The notes under the pieces were generated by a model. It had not been told where the DNA came from. It ran no database searches and saw only the letters and a list, made by a program, of their open reading frames with translations. Shown one piece after another: positions 11,301 to 28,337 of a DNA stretch of 61,315 nt; position 1 is the stretch's first letter, and each line of letters starts with the position of its first letter. Origin of the DNA: Protostelium mycophagum (taxonomy: Eukaryota; Evosea; Variosea; Protosteliida; Protosteliaceae); assembly GCA_002081555.1 (NCBI GenBank), contig KV920936.1, positions 3,150 to 64,464 on the forward strand. The letters are read 5' to 3'. Position numbers and translations under genes: made by a program.

Positions 11301-13609
11301 AGATCAAGTTGTTCCAAATTATATAATGGTGATAAAAAGTCCAGTGAGTGCAAATCTGATGGATGGTCCGTCAATATTTTTTGCGAAAACGTATCAAGGC
11401 ATACTTATCAAGTTATCAGCCAGTTGTAAAGAGCGTAAGGATGATATTGTAGACACCGCTGATATATCCGATAATTGATTGCCACCAAGTCTCAGAGTAT
11501 CCATATTCTCCCACACTGTTACGGATGATGGTATACTACCACTCAGTTTGTTGTGAGACAAATCCAGGTGCTGATCTCATCAATCCTTTATCGAATGATT
11601 GTGTACCTTAATCGTGCCGCGGTAAGTAAGATCCGACAATATGTTGATACCAGCAAACAAATTGTACTCTCCTTTGAATGTCTCCAAAAAATAGCTTGAT
11701 ATATCAATATCATGTTGTCGCATGTATGTCAGCGCGTTACTTACGTAATCAACGGAGATATCTTGGCGAAATTGAATGAATTCTGGGAGATATCGAGGTA
11801 AGTTAAACCGATGATATCTAATATACAGAGTAGTCCTCCGATCCGGTTATTACTGATATCCACTACTCCAAGTGCTGTACTCTGCAATGGAAATATCTAT
11901 GATGTCAGCATACTTCATCACGTTCTCCTTACTGTTGTTGGGACTCCCATACTATTCGCACATATCTGGCCATTCAATTGATTATTGGATAAGTTTAAAT
12001 ACTGTGTTGGTGAGTATAGTGCACATATATCTACCATATCTACCTTCAGATTTGATAAACCTTGTATGTCCCAGTACATTAAATTCCCCCCCTCAAATGA
12101 ATTGCTGCTCATATCGACATATATAAGTCCATAATTGTAGCTTATCGTGGGCAGCCATCCCTCGAAATGATTTCTTTCTATACGTAGATCGAATAGATCC
12201 GGCATGTTGCTAAAAACAGAGAAAGGTAAAGGAAAGCTCCCGGTGAACGAATTATTGCTGAGCCACAGATACTTGAGTGAGTTCAAGTGTTGTAGACTGT
12301 CAGGAAGTGTGCCGTTGAAGCGGTTATCGTCCAATAGTAAAGCTTGTATCTTTGGGTATTGTGTGAACACATCGGGTACCACACCATAGAGATAATTACT
12401 GCTCAAGGAAAGTGTCTGTAGATCTGCATTTTTCATTCCCATAATCAAAAGATCTCATTACCGCTGTTATTATTGCTGTTGCTCATGAACACCGGAAATC
12501 CTTCATTAAATATATTATTCGACAATTTGATATCAGTAATCTGACTTGATATTCTTGGTGGTAATGGGCTCATTAATCTAGTAATATACATCATTTTTTA
12601 CTTATTTTATGAATTGATGAGATATAATAATAAATTCTGAGGACAAAATAATACTCACTGGTTGTTATCCAATTGTATGTACCGTATTTGAGGTAAAGTG
12701 AACATTTCCGGAGGGATAATCCCACCGATGTCATTGTGGGATAACTATGTCTATAAATATTCACGTTATCATCGCGGCTTCCACTTGCCACAATTGATCT
12801 CAGATTCACACATGTTGAAATATTCGGCAATACCCCGTCTATCATATTACTACCCATGTTGATCTCTTCTAACGATGTAAATCTTCCCAGCTCGTCAGGG
12901 AGTGCACCTCTGTCTCCATCAATTATCGTAACCATATCTACTTACTGGAATCTATTATTTGAGAGGTTTATTATCTGTAAATTGACAGATAAACCCCGTA
13001 TAAGTGATGCAATATCTCCAGCTAATTGGTTGCCGCTGATGTCAATGTATAGTAATGACGGCAGTTGAATCAAATCAGGTATCTTCCCGGTGAATAAATT
13101 CCTGGATAATAAGAGCTTCTCCAATGTGGGGATATTGAATAATGCTCAAAAATTTCAAATCCATTACAAATTGTCATTTGCATCATCACAATCAACAATT
13201 CGGCAGCGATTATTTTAGATTAGGAGATCGACGCAGAAATGGGAAAGAATGAAAATGAAGCGTCCTACTGTTCCAAGAATGGGAGGCTGACATTGGTCAA
13301 AAAGTCAACAGAAGGGGCTTGCAGATTATTCGCCGTCAGATTAATTGAGTTGACTCTTCCTGATCCATCGCAGTAGACTCCAAAAAAATTGCTGCTTCCA
13401 GACCAGTTTGTATTATTCAACCAATACATTCCTGATCAATCTCAATGAGTTGATCAACATGTCAGCATACCGTATGTATTATTATATATCTGTTGTAACG
13501 CGGCGAGATCTTCTGCTTCATATTGACAATTGGAGAGGTATTGTTGGCCAAATGATAGACAAGTAAGAGTCAAGGACAAGTATACCACAAAACTACATCT
13601 TCTTCTCAT
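8343..13609 (-). CDS. LRR receptor kinase 1 (tyrosine-kinase-like)
   Basis: Single-pass receptor. ATG at 13609 gives MRRRCSFVVYLSLTLTCLSF, a signal peptide. A plant-receptor-like cap follows (NTNWSGSSNFFGVYCDGSG), then well over fifteen leucine-rich repeats of the LxxLxLSxNxLxGxxP type (about 13300-10470). Next come a membrane-proximal module (NFSITISVSNNRPFNTEDFL, about 10430-10320), a transmembrane stretch (FSIIIGLSILYVY, about 9860) and an intracellular kinase. Kinase motifs are complete once introns are removed: glycine loop GSGSFGVVYRG, SAVAVKQIKENT with the ATP lysine, VIHRDLAVRN, SDFGLSRL and GPFKYMAPE, ending in DLSAPGTEISFVSDFSNIE. HRDLAxRN is a tyrosine-kinase-style catalytic loop. 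The lysine seems missing (VAVR) only if a GTGAGG...TTCAG intron near 9545-9590 is read through. The ligand is unknown. Confidence 0.9.
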
Positions 13610-14630
13610 CGTACGATGTCTTTGTTTCTGAAATCAGGGTGGTTGCTTTTCCGTCCACAATCCCTCTGACATTTTCAACTTGAAAGTGTAACCTCAGCTC
13701 TTGGTGACATATTTTGCAAGCTTGTAGTCTGCTCTGAAGGTCTCTCTTAAAACAGCAAAGTTCTTCATGCGTCTATCGTGAAAACAACATTAAAATACAA
13801 GAAGCAGCGAAGCTCTCCTTTGTTGCCTTCAAGCAAATGCCTTTTATTCTTATATTCTCATCGCGGTATCTCTTGGTCTCTACGGGCCTCTCAGGCTCTA
13901 GCTTGCTTCGCGGTGACCGAGAGGGGTCTATTTGGCATTGTGGCTGTTCTTAATTAAATTTTGCCAGAAAGCAAAGGAATTATCAGCAGAGGAGAGAATG
14001 GCATTAATTACAAAATTATGATGCATTAGTAAGCCGTTATAGTAAATATTATATCCATAAACATATTAATAATAGCATTATTAACACCAAATATCAACTT
14101 ACCACTCAATCTAGACACTTTATTGATCAAGAACATTTAAACTGGAGAGCTCTAGTGCTGTTAAAGTACAGGAGGAAACTCAAATGATTCAACATGTATG
14201 CAAGTGCATTTGTTGACAATTTCCCACATTATATCAGATCGTTGAAACACCTTCCACAAACAAATGATAGAACCGATGCGCACGAAAAGAACAGTGATGA
14301 TGATCCAAGATGCAAGGTTTGTCTCTTTCACATTTGCTTGATCTTAATTGTCCATAAAGATGTTGTCCAAGTTGTAAGTGCTGATCTATAGAGCATATTG
14401 ATAGATATTGATGGATTTGCCGTCAATCTTCTCTTATGGCTCTTCAATTGAGATGTATGAAAATTGAAATGGCCACTGTTCCCTTCCTTGGAATAGATGT
14501 TCACATCATTGACCTATATGAATAGCCTTTTGTCTCAGATGCTTTGTGGTGTGGTGATGAGAGCTGTCTGTTACGTGATGTCGCGAAATCCAGCCTGATA
14601 GAAAAAAGAATGCCGTAAACAAAATCAAAC
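13610..14630. other. Divergent spacer between LRR kinase 1 and MYND gene
   Basis: One kilobase serving as the upstream region of two divergent genes. A plus-strand ATG at 14194 opens a stretch starting MYASAFVDNFPHYIRSLKHL and ending in RCK before a GTTTGTCT that could be a splice donor. It may be a 5' exon of the MYND gene, but the join is not demonstrable. A local inverted similarity around 13860-13935 (GCGGTATCTCTTGGTC against GACCGAGAGG) does not fit a tRNA. Confidence 0.35.
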
Positions 14631-16957
14631 ATGCAAGGCTCACACGTGACAATGGAAGAGTTTTACTCGAGGCACCAAATATGCCCTCAAGATTGCTTTC
14701 AGATCTGGTCAGAAGAAGAAGTAGGGGCTGTAATCACCATAGACGAATACATTCAACAGAGAGGTGAGAAAGTGTGGCCGAAAGATTGGAGAAGTTTAAA
14801 GACGAAAGACTTGATGTTCAGGATGATCAGAGTGAGTCAATTGTGATCATTAATAATCCAGATTCGAACAGAATCGCCATGAGGAAATACGAAATCGCAT
14901 CGTGATCAAGTTAATCACTGACTGTGCAGTTTGTTGAAGAAATTAATCCAGAGGGTACAACGGCCGAATTAGAACAACACATCAAAGATGTTTTACATAT
15001 CCTACAGGACAAGAAACTGATGGAACTCTTCGTGGCCATGCCCAATGCGCTGATCAAGATGTGTGCAATTTTCAGATACGCACTGCTGAACGCTTCAAAA
15101 GCAGAACTATTGTTGAGAGTGAGTAGTAATACAAGTCAGAGCAAATCCAATTTTGCTGGGATGATCTCTGCTTCATCTTTGAACAGAACATCTTCTTTCT
15201 GAAAACTCGACAGATGATGTGTCATTTTGTATCAGATGCTCGCCTCTCTATGAAGGTGATTCCCAGAATTAAATGAAATTTCTGATATCATAATAACAGC
15301 ATTCTGACCCCGAACACATGACCAAGTTGATCATCATGATGTACAGAGCTTCTTCATCCAAAAATCCACGCGTTTTATTTGAGTCCTTACAAGGGATGGT
15401 TTTCGGTTTGGATTGTGCTTGGGAGATGTTTGAGGAAAAGAACGTGGAGATGGCTGCTGAAAAACACACCGAAGACGTCTTCAGAGCGATGTTGGCGTTG
15501 TTATCACATCCTCACAGAATAGACTATCTATTATTGAGCGCTCAGATATTGCAGAGGTGATTGTGTCACTGCCGCGTTGTAGATGACACGAATAGGTTTT
15601 GGTACAGATGGCATGCACACCCTAGGATTGGCGGTGTTTGGCGGAAAGCAATGGCAGAAGTTAACTTTATACAGGTTCCTTTTGATTTTTACATTGATAA
15701 AATCTTAAAGATTTTGACGTTGTAGATCTATCCTGATTACGTATAGAATATCTGTTGGCTCGTGAAATTGGACGTGAACAATGAAGAGGATCAACCTGGT
15801 TACGTATTTTACCACGGAACCATATCTGCCTCTCTCTTTTGTACAGAAGAATACGTCGACATAGTCATGTCTTCAGGTCTTCCCCGTGATATTGCCAACT
15901 GTTTCAACCGCAGAACAGAAAATGACCCCATGCTTGGAAAAGATAAATCCATAGTGGCGAGATTCTTTTCATCTCTGCAGACCGCAATACAGAGTAGAAC
16001 TCCTCAACCAGAGGACACCTTGGGGGAAATCACGGGTATGTTTTATTATTTTATTTATTATTAATTATTTATTTTAAAAAAATCGAATTTTCCTCGGAGA
16101 ATTGATGAATTTAATTCGTAGGTATTGAGGAGATATTACCCTACGTCGCAGATTGTGAAGACACACATCTGAATGTCAGATGTTCGCACGCGATACGTCT
16201 ATATTTAGAAGCAGGAAGTGGGGACCGTGTGGATTTCTGCCTGTCAAAGAGGGAAGAATTAGTTCAAGTGATCGCAGAATATCTCAAAACTGCGGACATC
16301 ACGGTCACGTTCTCGGAACCGTGTACAAGTAGAACCCCCGAAGATGACTGTCATTCTACACAGATCTTTCCAGATCTGTTTAGAATCCTTGCGAGAATCA
16401 CATTGTACAGACCTCAGAGCGCATCGATTCTGCGTTCAAAGGTATGAAGTGTCATTTTATATGACACGTGTCAATGTGACACGTGTCAGGGGATGGAGCA
16501 GGAGATGCTTGATTACCTCACGGTGAAACCGAATGATGAGGAATTAGTCGTGGCGGTTTTGAGATTGATTGCGGCAACTTGGTACAACTGGACAAATGTG
16601 AGTTGTAATTTCAACGTTCAAATTTTGAATTTTGAATTCAGGAAGAGCGGGAAATCATCATGTCGGTCCACCAGAAACACAAGGATAGATTAGGCAACAT
16701 ATGGACGGAACGGCTACTTTCGCATCTCAATGAAAGTCCACAAGCTGAAACGAAGGAGGCAAAGATGAGGAGGTTCTGCGAGTATTCTGGTTGTGGAAAA
16801 CAAGGTAGAAGGAGGTGTGGCAAATGCAGGGGAGTCAAATATTGCAGCGCCGAGTGTCAGGTACCGAACACTTTTGAAGAAAAACTGAGACGCTCAGAAA
16901 CTCGATTGGAGCAAACACAAACGCAAATGCGTGAAAGCTGAAATCTCCTACGACTAA
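14631..16957 (+). CDS. MYND zinc-finger protein with helical N-terminal region
   Basis: ATG at 14631 begins MQGSHVTMEEFYSRHQICPQ. The following exons (about 14924-16590) encode alpha-helical, ARM-like sequence such as AELEQHIKDVLHILQDKKLM and FESLQGMVFGLDCAWEMFEE. No enzymatic motif was found in this part. The C-terminus is a clear MYND zinc finger, FCEYSGCGKQGRRRCGKC then YCSAECQ. A 36-nt intron at about 16861-16897 separates it from KLDWSKHKRKCVKAEISYD, giving the full Cys/His set including the HxxxC end. The stop is TAA at 16955-16957. MYND fingers usually bind proline-rich partners, so a scaffold role is plausible but inferred. Exons in the middle (15600-16220) were followed only approximately. 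Confidence 0.8.
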
Positions 16958-17007
16958 ACACCCTTTTCCCGCCATTTCCACATTTTAAATGTACATTTGA
17001 CCTTTTT

Positions 17008-18579
17008 TTATTTTTTTGAGTCATCGATCCTCCCCTCAGTTCCCCGCCTAAACTCCTTCTTATTCTCCTCCACGAGTTTGTCTCGTAACTCTTCCCAGCT
17101 ATATCTGATGTCCCTCTTATAACGAGCCGCAACATACATCACGTGCACTCTCTTCTCGTCTTGTGCCCGCGAAACAAATTCTTTCTTGACGTACTCTAAG
17201 GCGAGGTTCACGTCTGGGCCCCCTGGGACATTCAGTCTGAAGTCGGTGAAATCTCCTCGAAATTTCACCTGTGTATTCTGGGAACGCCTTCTTGAGGTCT
17301 ACTTCCTTGATCATCTTTTCGAAGAGATCTTTTTTGTTTAAGAATAAAAATATAGGTGTCTGCTGAAACAGTGGATTATTGACAATTGTTTTAAAGAGGT
17401 TGAGAGCCTCTGTCATCCTGTTGTTGGATGCATCCTCATACATCACTTGGTTATATCTGTCATCTGTTAAAACGGGTTGAAAAGACATTTTACATTTCAC
17501 CCCGCCAAGCTGACCACAAAAACGAGCGCTTTTACATCGTCAAAACAGTGAATCCATTTTTTTCTTTCACTCCTTTGTCCTGCAACATCCACAACTCTAT
17601 GAACGGTTATAAAATATCTCGTGTCTATATTCCCGCATATAAATACAATCTGATGTGTTATAGTTATTTACGTATATTATTGTGTCTACAACGCAAAGAC
17701 ACAGTCATGAGAAAAAAAATGTGGCTGGAGCAGTATTTTTCCACTACTATAATATAAAATAGAAATCATGTGAAAGCTCACTGGAAACGGATGGGACCCT
17801 CGTTGAATTCAGTATTAACGATGCCGGTAGTTCGAACTCTAGCCATAATACAATCCTCCTCTGAAGGAATATATCCCTCCTCTATAAAACGGTGAACGTT
17901 GTCAAAATAACTGGAAGAGTCAGTACTCAGAAATTTGGCGGGAAACTCACTAATCGGCAGCATCTAAGTTCCAAAACTCTGAGCGCCGTGCAAAGGTGTC
18001 TTTAATTCTTTTTGTCTGCCACAGATTGGCCACAGCCTCGCCAATGGTTACAGGCATCAATTTACTGTTCTCAAAGGTGAATGATCTCACTGCTGTTGCC
18101 CAGTTCTGTTTTCTTCAGTCTCCATCTTTTGATCTGTGACGACATATGATGATAATATGGTGTGGCAATGGATGACTCACTGCTTCGTCTTCTGAAGCCC
18201 ATGGACCGATGTTTAAGTTGTCAGCGGCTTCTAAAAATGTCTGCATGCTGGAGACGGTATTGTTGTGAAGATTCTCCTTATAATTATTCAGTTCTTGATC
18301 ATCCATTTCCACTTTGTAGATGACTTTCAGTTGCTTCACGACTGTACTCTTCCCGGACTCTCCTGCACCTAATCTCTATAAATCGGAGAAAATGCAAGGA
18401 CAAATGATATAATTTAACACAAAACGAATCTTTGTGATATGAGAGCAGAGCTGAATACCTAACAGCAGAACTTTGTAGTTTAGAAGCTCTTTGGCCCTCT
18501 CCCGCTTAAGATAATCATCCAGGTCGGCTGATGTTTTGTCGGTTGCCCGTCCCTTTGTGGACGACTGCATACACCCCAT
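17008..18579 (-). CDS. Heterotrimeric G-protein alpha subunit, divergent
   Basis: Starts [10 protein letters not shown], so Gly2 and Cys3 fit N-myristoylation and palmitoylation at the plasma membrane. The P-loop [15 protein letters not shown] is completed across an intron (VLLLG|AGES). Switch I is [13 protein letters not shown], with the catalytic Arg and Mg-binding Thr. Switch II reads [13 protein letters not shown] where nearly all family members have DVGGQ. G4 is [12 protein letters not shown]. The G5 region, normally TCAxD, reads [17 protein letters not shown], and the C-terminal tail ([17 protein letters not shown]) is polar and unlike the usual receptor-coupling tail. Introns are short and include GTGAAATTTCGAGGAGATTTCAC. 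A G alpha fold is certain. Normal receptor coupling and GTP cycling are doubtful because of switch II, G5 and the tail. Confidence 0.9.
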
Positions 18580-19016
18580 CTTAGCCTAAACTCTTCAGCC
18601 CAATTTCCGGTCACTATTTCGAAATCTTCCAAAAGATGGTCATCATCAGGAAAACGCCTCTAAGAGGCTGCCTTGAATAAAGAAGAGAGCATTACCTGCT
18701 GCTCTTGCCTCCCGACTTTTTTTATGTGCCTGATGGACCGCACAACCGCCGAAAATGCCTTCCCGTTTTACAGCCAGAAAATCCAACTTTTTGGTAGATA
18801 CAAAAAACGCGCGTAACGGCCACCCAAAACCGAATGTTGGTGTGAACAACTTCAGAGTTCTCAATGTTTCTTTTAATCTCTTATTCTGTGTGGAAGACTC
18901 TTGTTGGCATGTTTTTTCACCGTTCGGTGTTGCTGTGGTTGGCTGTTTGTTCAGTGATTGTTCGCTGAAAAATATTGTGCAAAAGAAAGACATTTTGATC
19001 AACACAAATCGTCATC
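18580..19016. other. Divergent spacer, G alpha and ICMT
   Basis: Shared upstream region of two head-to-head genes whose products could both act at the plasma membrane. No open frame with family resemblance was found on either strand, and no clear TATA-like element was recognised. Confidence 0.35.
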
Positions 19017-19788
19017 ATGTTGTATGACAAGTACGCAAAATTCGGCGTGAACCCAAAGAGTGTTCCGCTCAACTCAATTGTCATCTTCATACTTGGAATT
19101 GTCTGGGGACTTGGGTTATATGCTTTCTTCGTTTCAGAGAGCTGGTTCGATGCTGGTATCTTCTTAGTAGGCTTCACTTTCTGCCATTTCTGGGAGTATC
19201 TCTATGTCGCTCTCTTCCAACCATCAGAGCTGAGTTTTGACTCCTTCTTGTTATATCAGGTAGGATCACTTCTCATGATCATTTTTGATCTTTTCATAGA
19301 GCAATGAATTTCTCATCGCTGTGTCGGCCTCGTGGGCTGAATACCTAATCGAGAAATTATTGTTTCCCTCCATGAAGGGCTCATGGTTGGTGTATCTTGG
19401 TATGCATTCTCTTCATAGTTGATTCTAATTCAACACAGGTGCCCTGATTATGATCGGTGGACAAGTTTTCCGCACCCTCGCCATGCACACAGCGGGCTCA
19501 AACTTCCATCACCAAGTCAGAGAACACCGTGAAGAGAAACACAAGCTCGTCACTTCGGGGATCTACTCCTTCATGAGGCACCCCTCTTACTGTGGGTGGT
19601 TCTGGTACTCTGTTGGGGGACAATTAGTCTTGGCTAATCCCATTTGTCTTTTGGGTTACATTTATGTCCTGTGGAACTTTTTCAATGACAGAGTCAAAAC
19701 AGAAGAGGCCGCTCTGATATCCTTCTTTGGAAAGGATTATGTAGATTACAAAAAGAGGGTGCCAAGTGGGGTCCCTCTCATCAAATAG
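19017..19788 (+). CDS. Protein-S-isoprenylcysteine O-methyltransferase (ICMT/Ste14)
   Basis: Methylates the carboxyl group of the terminal prenylcysteine of CAAX proteins such as Ras-like GTPases and G gamma, in the ER membrane. Exon 1 starts MLYDKYAKFGVNPKSVPL and carries two hydrophobic helices (IVIFILGIVWGLGLYAFFV and a second about 20 residues later), then CHFWEYLYVALFQPSELSFD. Two introns (19260-19299 and about 19401-19440) follow. The last exon has the family signature REEKHKLVTSGIYSFMRHPS, then YCGWFWYSVGGQ, and the end motif EEAALISFFGKDYVDYKKRV followed by PSGVPLIK and TAG. These are the residues that bind S-adenosylmethionine and the substrate in this family. Length and motif order match the family and nothing looks broken. 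Confidence 0.95.
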
Positions 19789-20000
19789 ATATTCGACGTA
19801 CAATGTCGAACATGATGTTTTTATTGATCAATCAAGTGGAATAACTTGTTCAAGTTAAAGAATGAGATTATAATTAAAACACATTCAGGGACTGTTTCTT
19901 CTGTCTGCATGGACACCGCTTCTGGTTGACATCACCGTTTTGTAGAGTGACCAAATTACGCCATGTCAAACAGTAAACTACCGGATCACATCTGAAGAAG

Positions 20001-24352
<4,352 letters not shown>

Positions 24353-24477
24353 GTTTTTTTTAATACATGTAACCTATGGCTTCTTCATGCATGTTTCTGT
24401 TCAGTACGTAAATACACCCACTACAACCAACACACAACCCACTTCCCGTTTCAAAAAGGAAGGAAAGCACACTCAAC

Positions 24478-27400
24478 ATGAGGAACTCCATGTCCTCTGT
24501 GCCGTCTCGCACGGCCTTATCTAATGCGAGTGATAGTGTGCGATTGAGATCCTCACAGATGGCTGTATCGCGAGTGCCTTCTAACCTCTCCAAACAGCCT
24601 CCTCCAGAAAGGAGAAGAACGTCACTCAGTGTCAATGAGAGCATAGAGTCTATGGTTGGAAAGTTGTTTGTCACTCAGACAGTAGATGAGATCAGAGCTA
24701 AAGAAGCAAGCACCAGGAAGGAAACTGATGAGAAGAGACAGGAATTAAGAGTCTTAGTCGGGTGATGATTTGAATTGTATTGTTGGCCTTTTGGTCGTAT
24801 GTTTTGGTCATACGATTTTATAAATCGAAAAGGGCTCGATGATTGACGATAAATTAGGGCGAGATACAGAGACCTGATCGATTCTGCCGACACAATTGTT
24901 GATATGAGGGAGCTTTCTAAAGACATTTTTCAAAAGATGAACCAGGTCGAATCACAATGTAAACAACTCTTGCGCCTCAGAGATGAATCTTTCTCTTCCA
25001 AAGACAACCACTCAAACAATGAAAATGGTGATGAACGAGCCAGGGATCATGGGTCTCGGACGAAAGATCAAGACCTTAGTAGACACACCTGAACAGATAT
25101 GGAGAGAACTAGAATCTCATCATTATTTAGCAGCCAGTTGTCTTTATCTAAAGGCAAAATCACATCATCAAAGTATGGAGAGGGAAGGTGCGCAGATTTA
25201 TTAAAATATTTTTGTGATTTATTCTTTTTTTGGCGATTGAAAAATATTACTATGAATATTTTATACAAAAAATGTTATTTTTTTACAATAATTCAGGACA
25301 AGGCACTGACTTTGCTGGTCTCATCGCATCAGTTCCTTTGCTTCACCACCAGGTAACCCTTTCTTACCGAGATCTTCTCGTCTATTAACGTGACCCAGTG
25401 GTCCACTATCTCCCAATTCCCGCCAAAGATATTAGAGAGGAGTAGAGCCCATAACAACAGTGACACACTCCCGGCTGAACAACATGCTGACGTTTTATCT
25501 GCCATTGTAGTGCTCACAAATTGTTCTACAGAACAAGTTTTGGTGGAGTTTCTAGAATCGAGGAGGGCATCAGCACGTGACCGTCTGAGAGTGAGATTTC
25601 GACGAAATTTCGGGGAAAAGCTGATGAAAATTCAGGTTGGGAAGAGTACGAAATATGGAGATATCCAAGAACAATTGAGCGGATTGGTGCAAATTATTCA
25701 AAACACATTTCAATACATCAAAATTCTATTCCTCAAGTGAGTTTTTACTTTTCGAATTCAGGATTTAATTCAAATTGAGATTCAAAAATAGAATACTACA
25801 GCTTTGGTGCAGCTGAAAGGCGGTGTCAGTTCTGCAAAACACAAAAATAATGATGTTGAAGTATTTGATGACGTGTGATATTTACTCGTTGTAGATCAGA
25901 AGATAGTCAGAAGGAGGGTACCCCCATGCTCGCGGAATTTTTAGATAGAGCGGGGCACAATAAATTGTACCAACCGATTAGTCCGGAGAGAATAAGGCAA
26001 TTGACCGTTGAGTTCATGGAGGCCTGCGCATCAGAGGTAATTACCTCATCTACAAAGCGATCTACAACGCGTTTATTTTTATTTTATTTTGGGGTGATCA
26101 AAAATGAATGACGTCATAGGCGAAAGAGAATGGGACCAATATTTTGAGCCACATCACGACTGCATCTACAATGAAAAAGCTGGAAATCACATTAACAGAC
26201 AATATCAATGGGAAGAAGTCACAAAACAGTAAAACGAAGAAGAGCACAGTACTGATGACGTCATCAGAAGACCCCGCCTGGGAGACGGTACATATTATGT
26301 ACAAGAATCTTCACTGAATTTTCATAGCTATGCCATGACGTTTACGGATCGAGCGTCAATTTGTGGGAGGTAATTCATATTTCTCAAATTATGTTATTTA
26401 AAATTTTTAATGTTATGTCATACATTTTTATTATCATTATATCTTATTATTATTATATTAAATTCTACTATATTATATTATATCATATGCTGATCTATAA
26501 ATAGGTATTTTTCAGGACGATATTCATGGAACGCTACAAACAAGTGATCCTCGACTCTTTCAACAGCATCACCCTCTCCGCGAAATTGTCTTCTTGTCTA
26601 CAGAATCTACACAAAGAAGAGAACGTAGAGGGTAACATCTCCATCATCATCCATTCGACACCTCATGTGTAAATTTATTTCTGATATATTTGAAGATCAT
26701 AATATGGCACAATTCGTTTGGCGCACTACAACTCATTTGGAAGAAGAGAAGACGGAGTTAATACGGAGGAAAGCACTCGGAATGACCAGAAATTTGGAAG
26801 AAATTTCACAGCACGTACACTCTCAATTGTCGACAATTGTACAGGATATGGGTACCATATTCCAGGAACCGATTCCGAGGCAACAGTCAGATACTGAGAT
26901 TCTGAGGAATTTCATTCAAGACACGTGCTTCTCCATCTTCTCCAAAATCTCCGGTGATCTACAAAATCGCATACCAGGTGAGATTTCAACGAGATTTCGT
27001 TGGTGTATCAGTTGACATCTGACAGACTACAACGGTAAAGAAGAGAAGGAGAGGGAGGAAGCTCTTGACGAGTCTTTGTTCATTGGCAGATTCTGCAGAT
27101 CTTTACATCATTACTCATTCACAATGGAGCCATTATTACGCACCACAATCTTCTCTACAACGAGCCAGAACCCAGTTTCTGTTTCCAGGAAATCAGTCAG
27201 ATCCTCAAAAAATACGATTCAGGGACCCCCGCCTCAGTCGAGTGAGTGACCGTCTTTGATGACGTCATCATGACGTAATGCAGAGGAGCTGATACGTGTC
27301 TTGAATTTATTCAAAAATCTGGAGGGTAAAGCATACTCGGTGTGGGTCAGATTTGTGGCGGGTGAATTCGGGAAAAATCTGAATGAGCATCTACAATCAG

Positions 27401-28337
27401 ACAACTGGAAGGACCCCGCGCGTAAGAGGACGTGGGAGGGTAATGATCTGATGACATCATTTCATTTGTTTGATGACATCGTATTTATTGACCTTGTACA
27501 GAGACAAAAATAGCAACAGAAGGGGGTGAAGAGAGTATATTACTGCCTTTTCAATGTTCACAATATCTGTTACACCAGATCTTTTTGGTGTGTCAAGAGA
27601 TTGACAGGAGTGGTGGGAACTTCAACATAGATAAGGTTTGAGTTTTGAAAATCAAATCAGGCGGGAAACTGACTTTTCTAGTCTGTCATCCAGGTGGGCT
27701 CGTTGTAATCACTGTTGTAGATCCCCGAGAATTAATTATTTTTAGTATTTGATATATGAGTTGTCAGAAGCGGCGATGAATTCCTACGGAAATTTCACGA
27801 GCGAAATTTCAGGGGAAATTAGCAAAGAAGGAACGATACAACTATTATATGATATCATATTTATGACATCCGTATTCGGTTGTAGAAAGGATATCCATTA
27901 CGTACAAGAGCAGAGCCAAATGAGAGCTCAGTTGGTAAACAATATAATTAATTATTCATTAATTGTATAAACGATTCGTTTTTTCATTGGAAGAAAGCTG
28001 CAATAGAAATGACAGTTATGACGTCATGATGACATCACTAGGGTCTTGAGACAGCGAATAACCTCCCTGGAGGCAAAGGGAAGATCGCAGACGAATACGA
28101 CCAAGTGATTAATTGGACAAACCGAGTCAACAACTTGATCAATACTGTCAAGAAGCAACTCGACCCCATAGAGGTGATGTGGCTCCGCATCTGAACCAAA
28201 CCGTCAAAACTTATACACAGCAGGTCGTCTTTTATGACCCTCATGTGACCCAATCCGCTCAGAGGTTTTTCAGGAGATCTTTGGTTTTGATTGGTTCTTT
28301 ATTGCACAGCAACAAACAAATCCCACCACCAGGGTAA
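24478..28337 (+). CDS. COG1: Conserved oligomeric Golgi complex subunit 1 (COG1)
   Basis: Golgi tethering-complex subunit. After a Ser-rich start (MRNSMSSVPSRTALSNASDS), the COG1 N-terminal signature is present: KLFVTQTVDEIRAKEASTRK, then RQELRVLVG, intron, RYRDLIDSADTIVDM. The body is helical (DIFQKMNQVESQCKQLL and later exons to 28 kb). The C-terminal part reads NWTNRVNNLINTVKKQLDPI, then PHLNQTVKTYTQQVVFYDPH and FFRRSLVLIGSLLHSN, fitting the family's end. Between DPIE and DVAPHL (about 28170-28180) the frame jumps by one base with no plausible intron. A single missing base there, real or an assembly slip, explains it. Long AT-rich introns occur (26370-26515). Confidence is high for identity and moderate for exact exon borders. 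Confidence 0.88.

Noticed and set aside
13860-13935. Possible tRNA from a GC-richer patch with inverted similarity
   Set aside because: No GGTTCGAnnCC box or acceptor stem of the right spacing. No other tRNA or rRNA was recognised by eye in the window.
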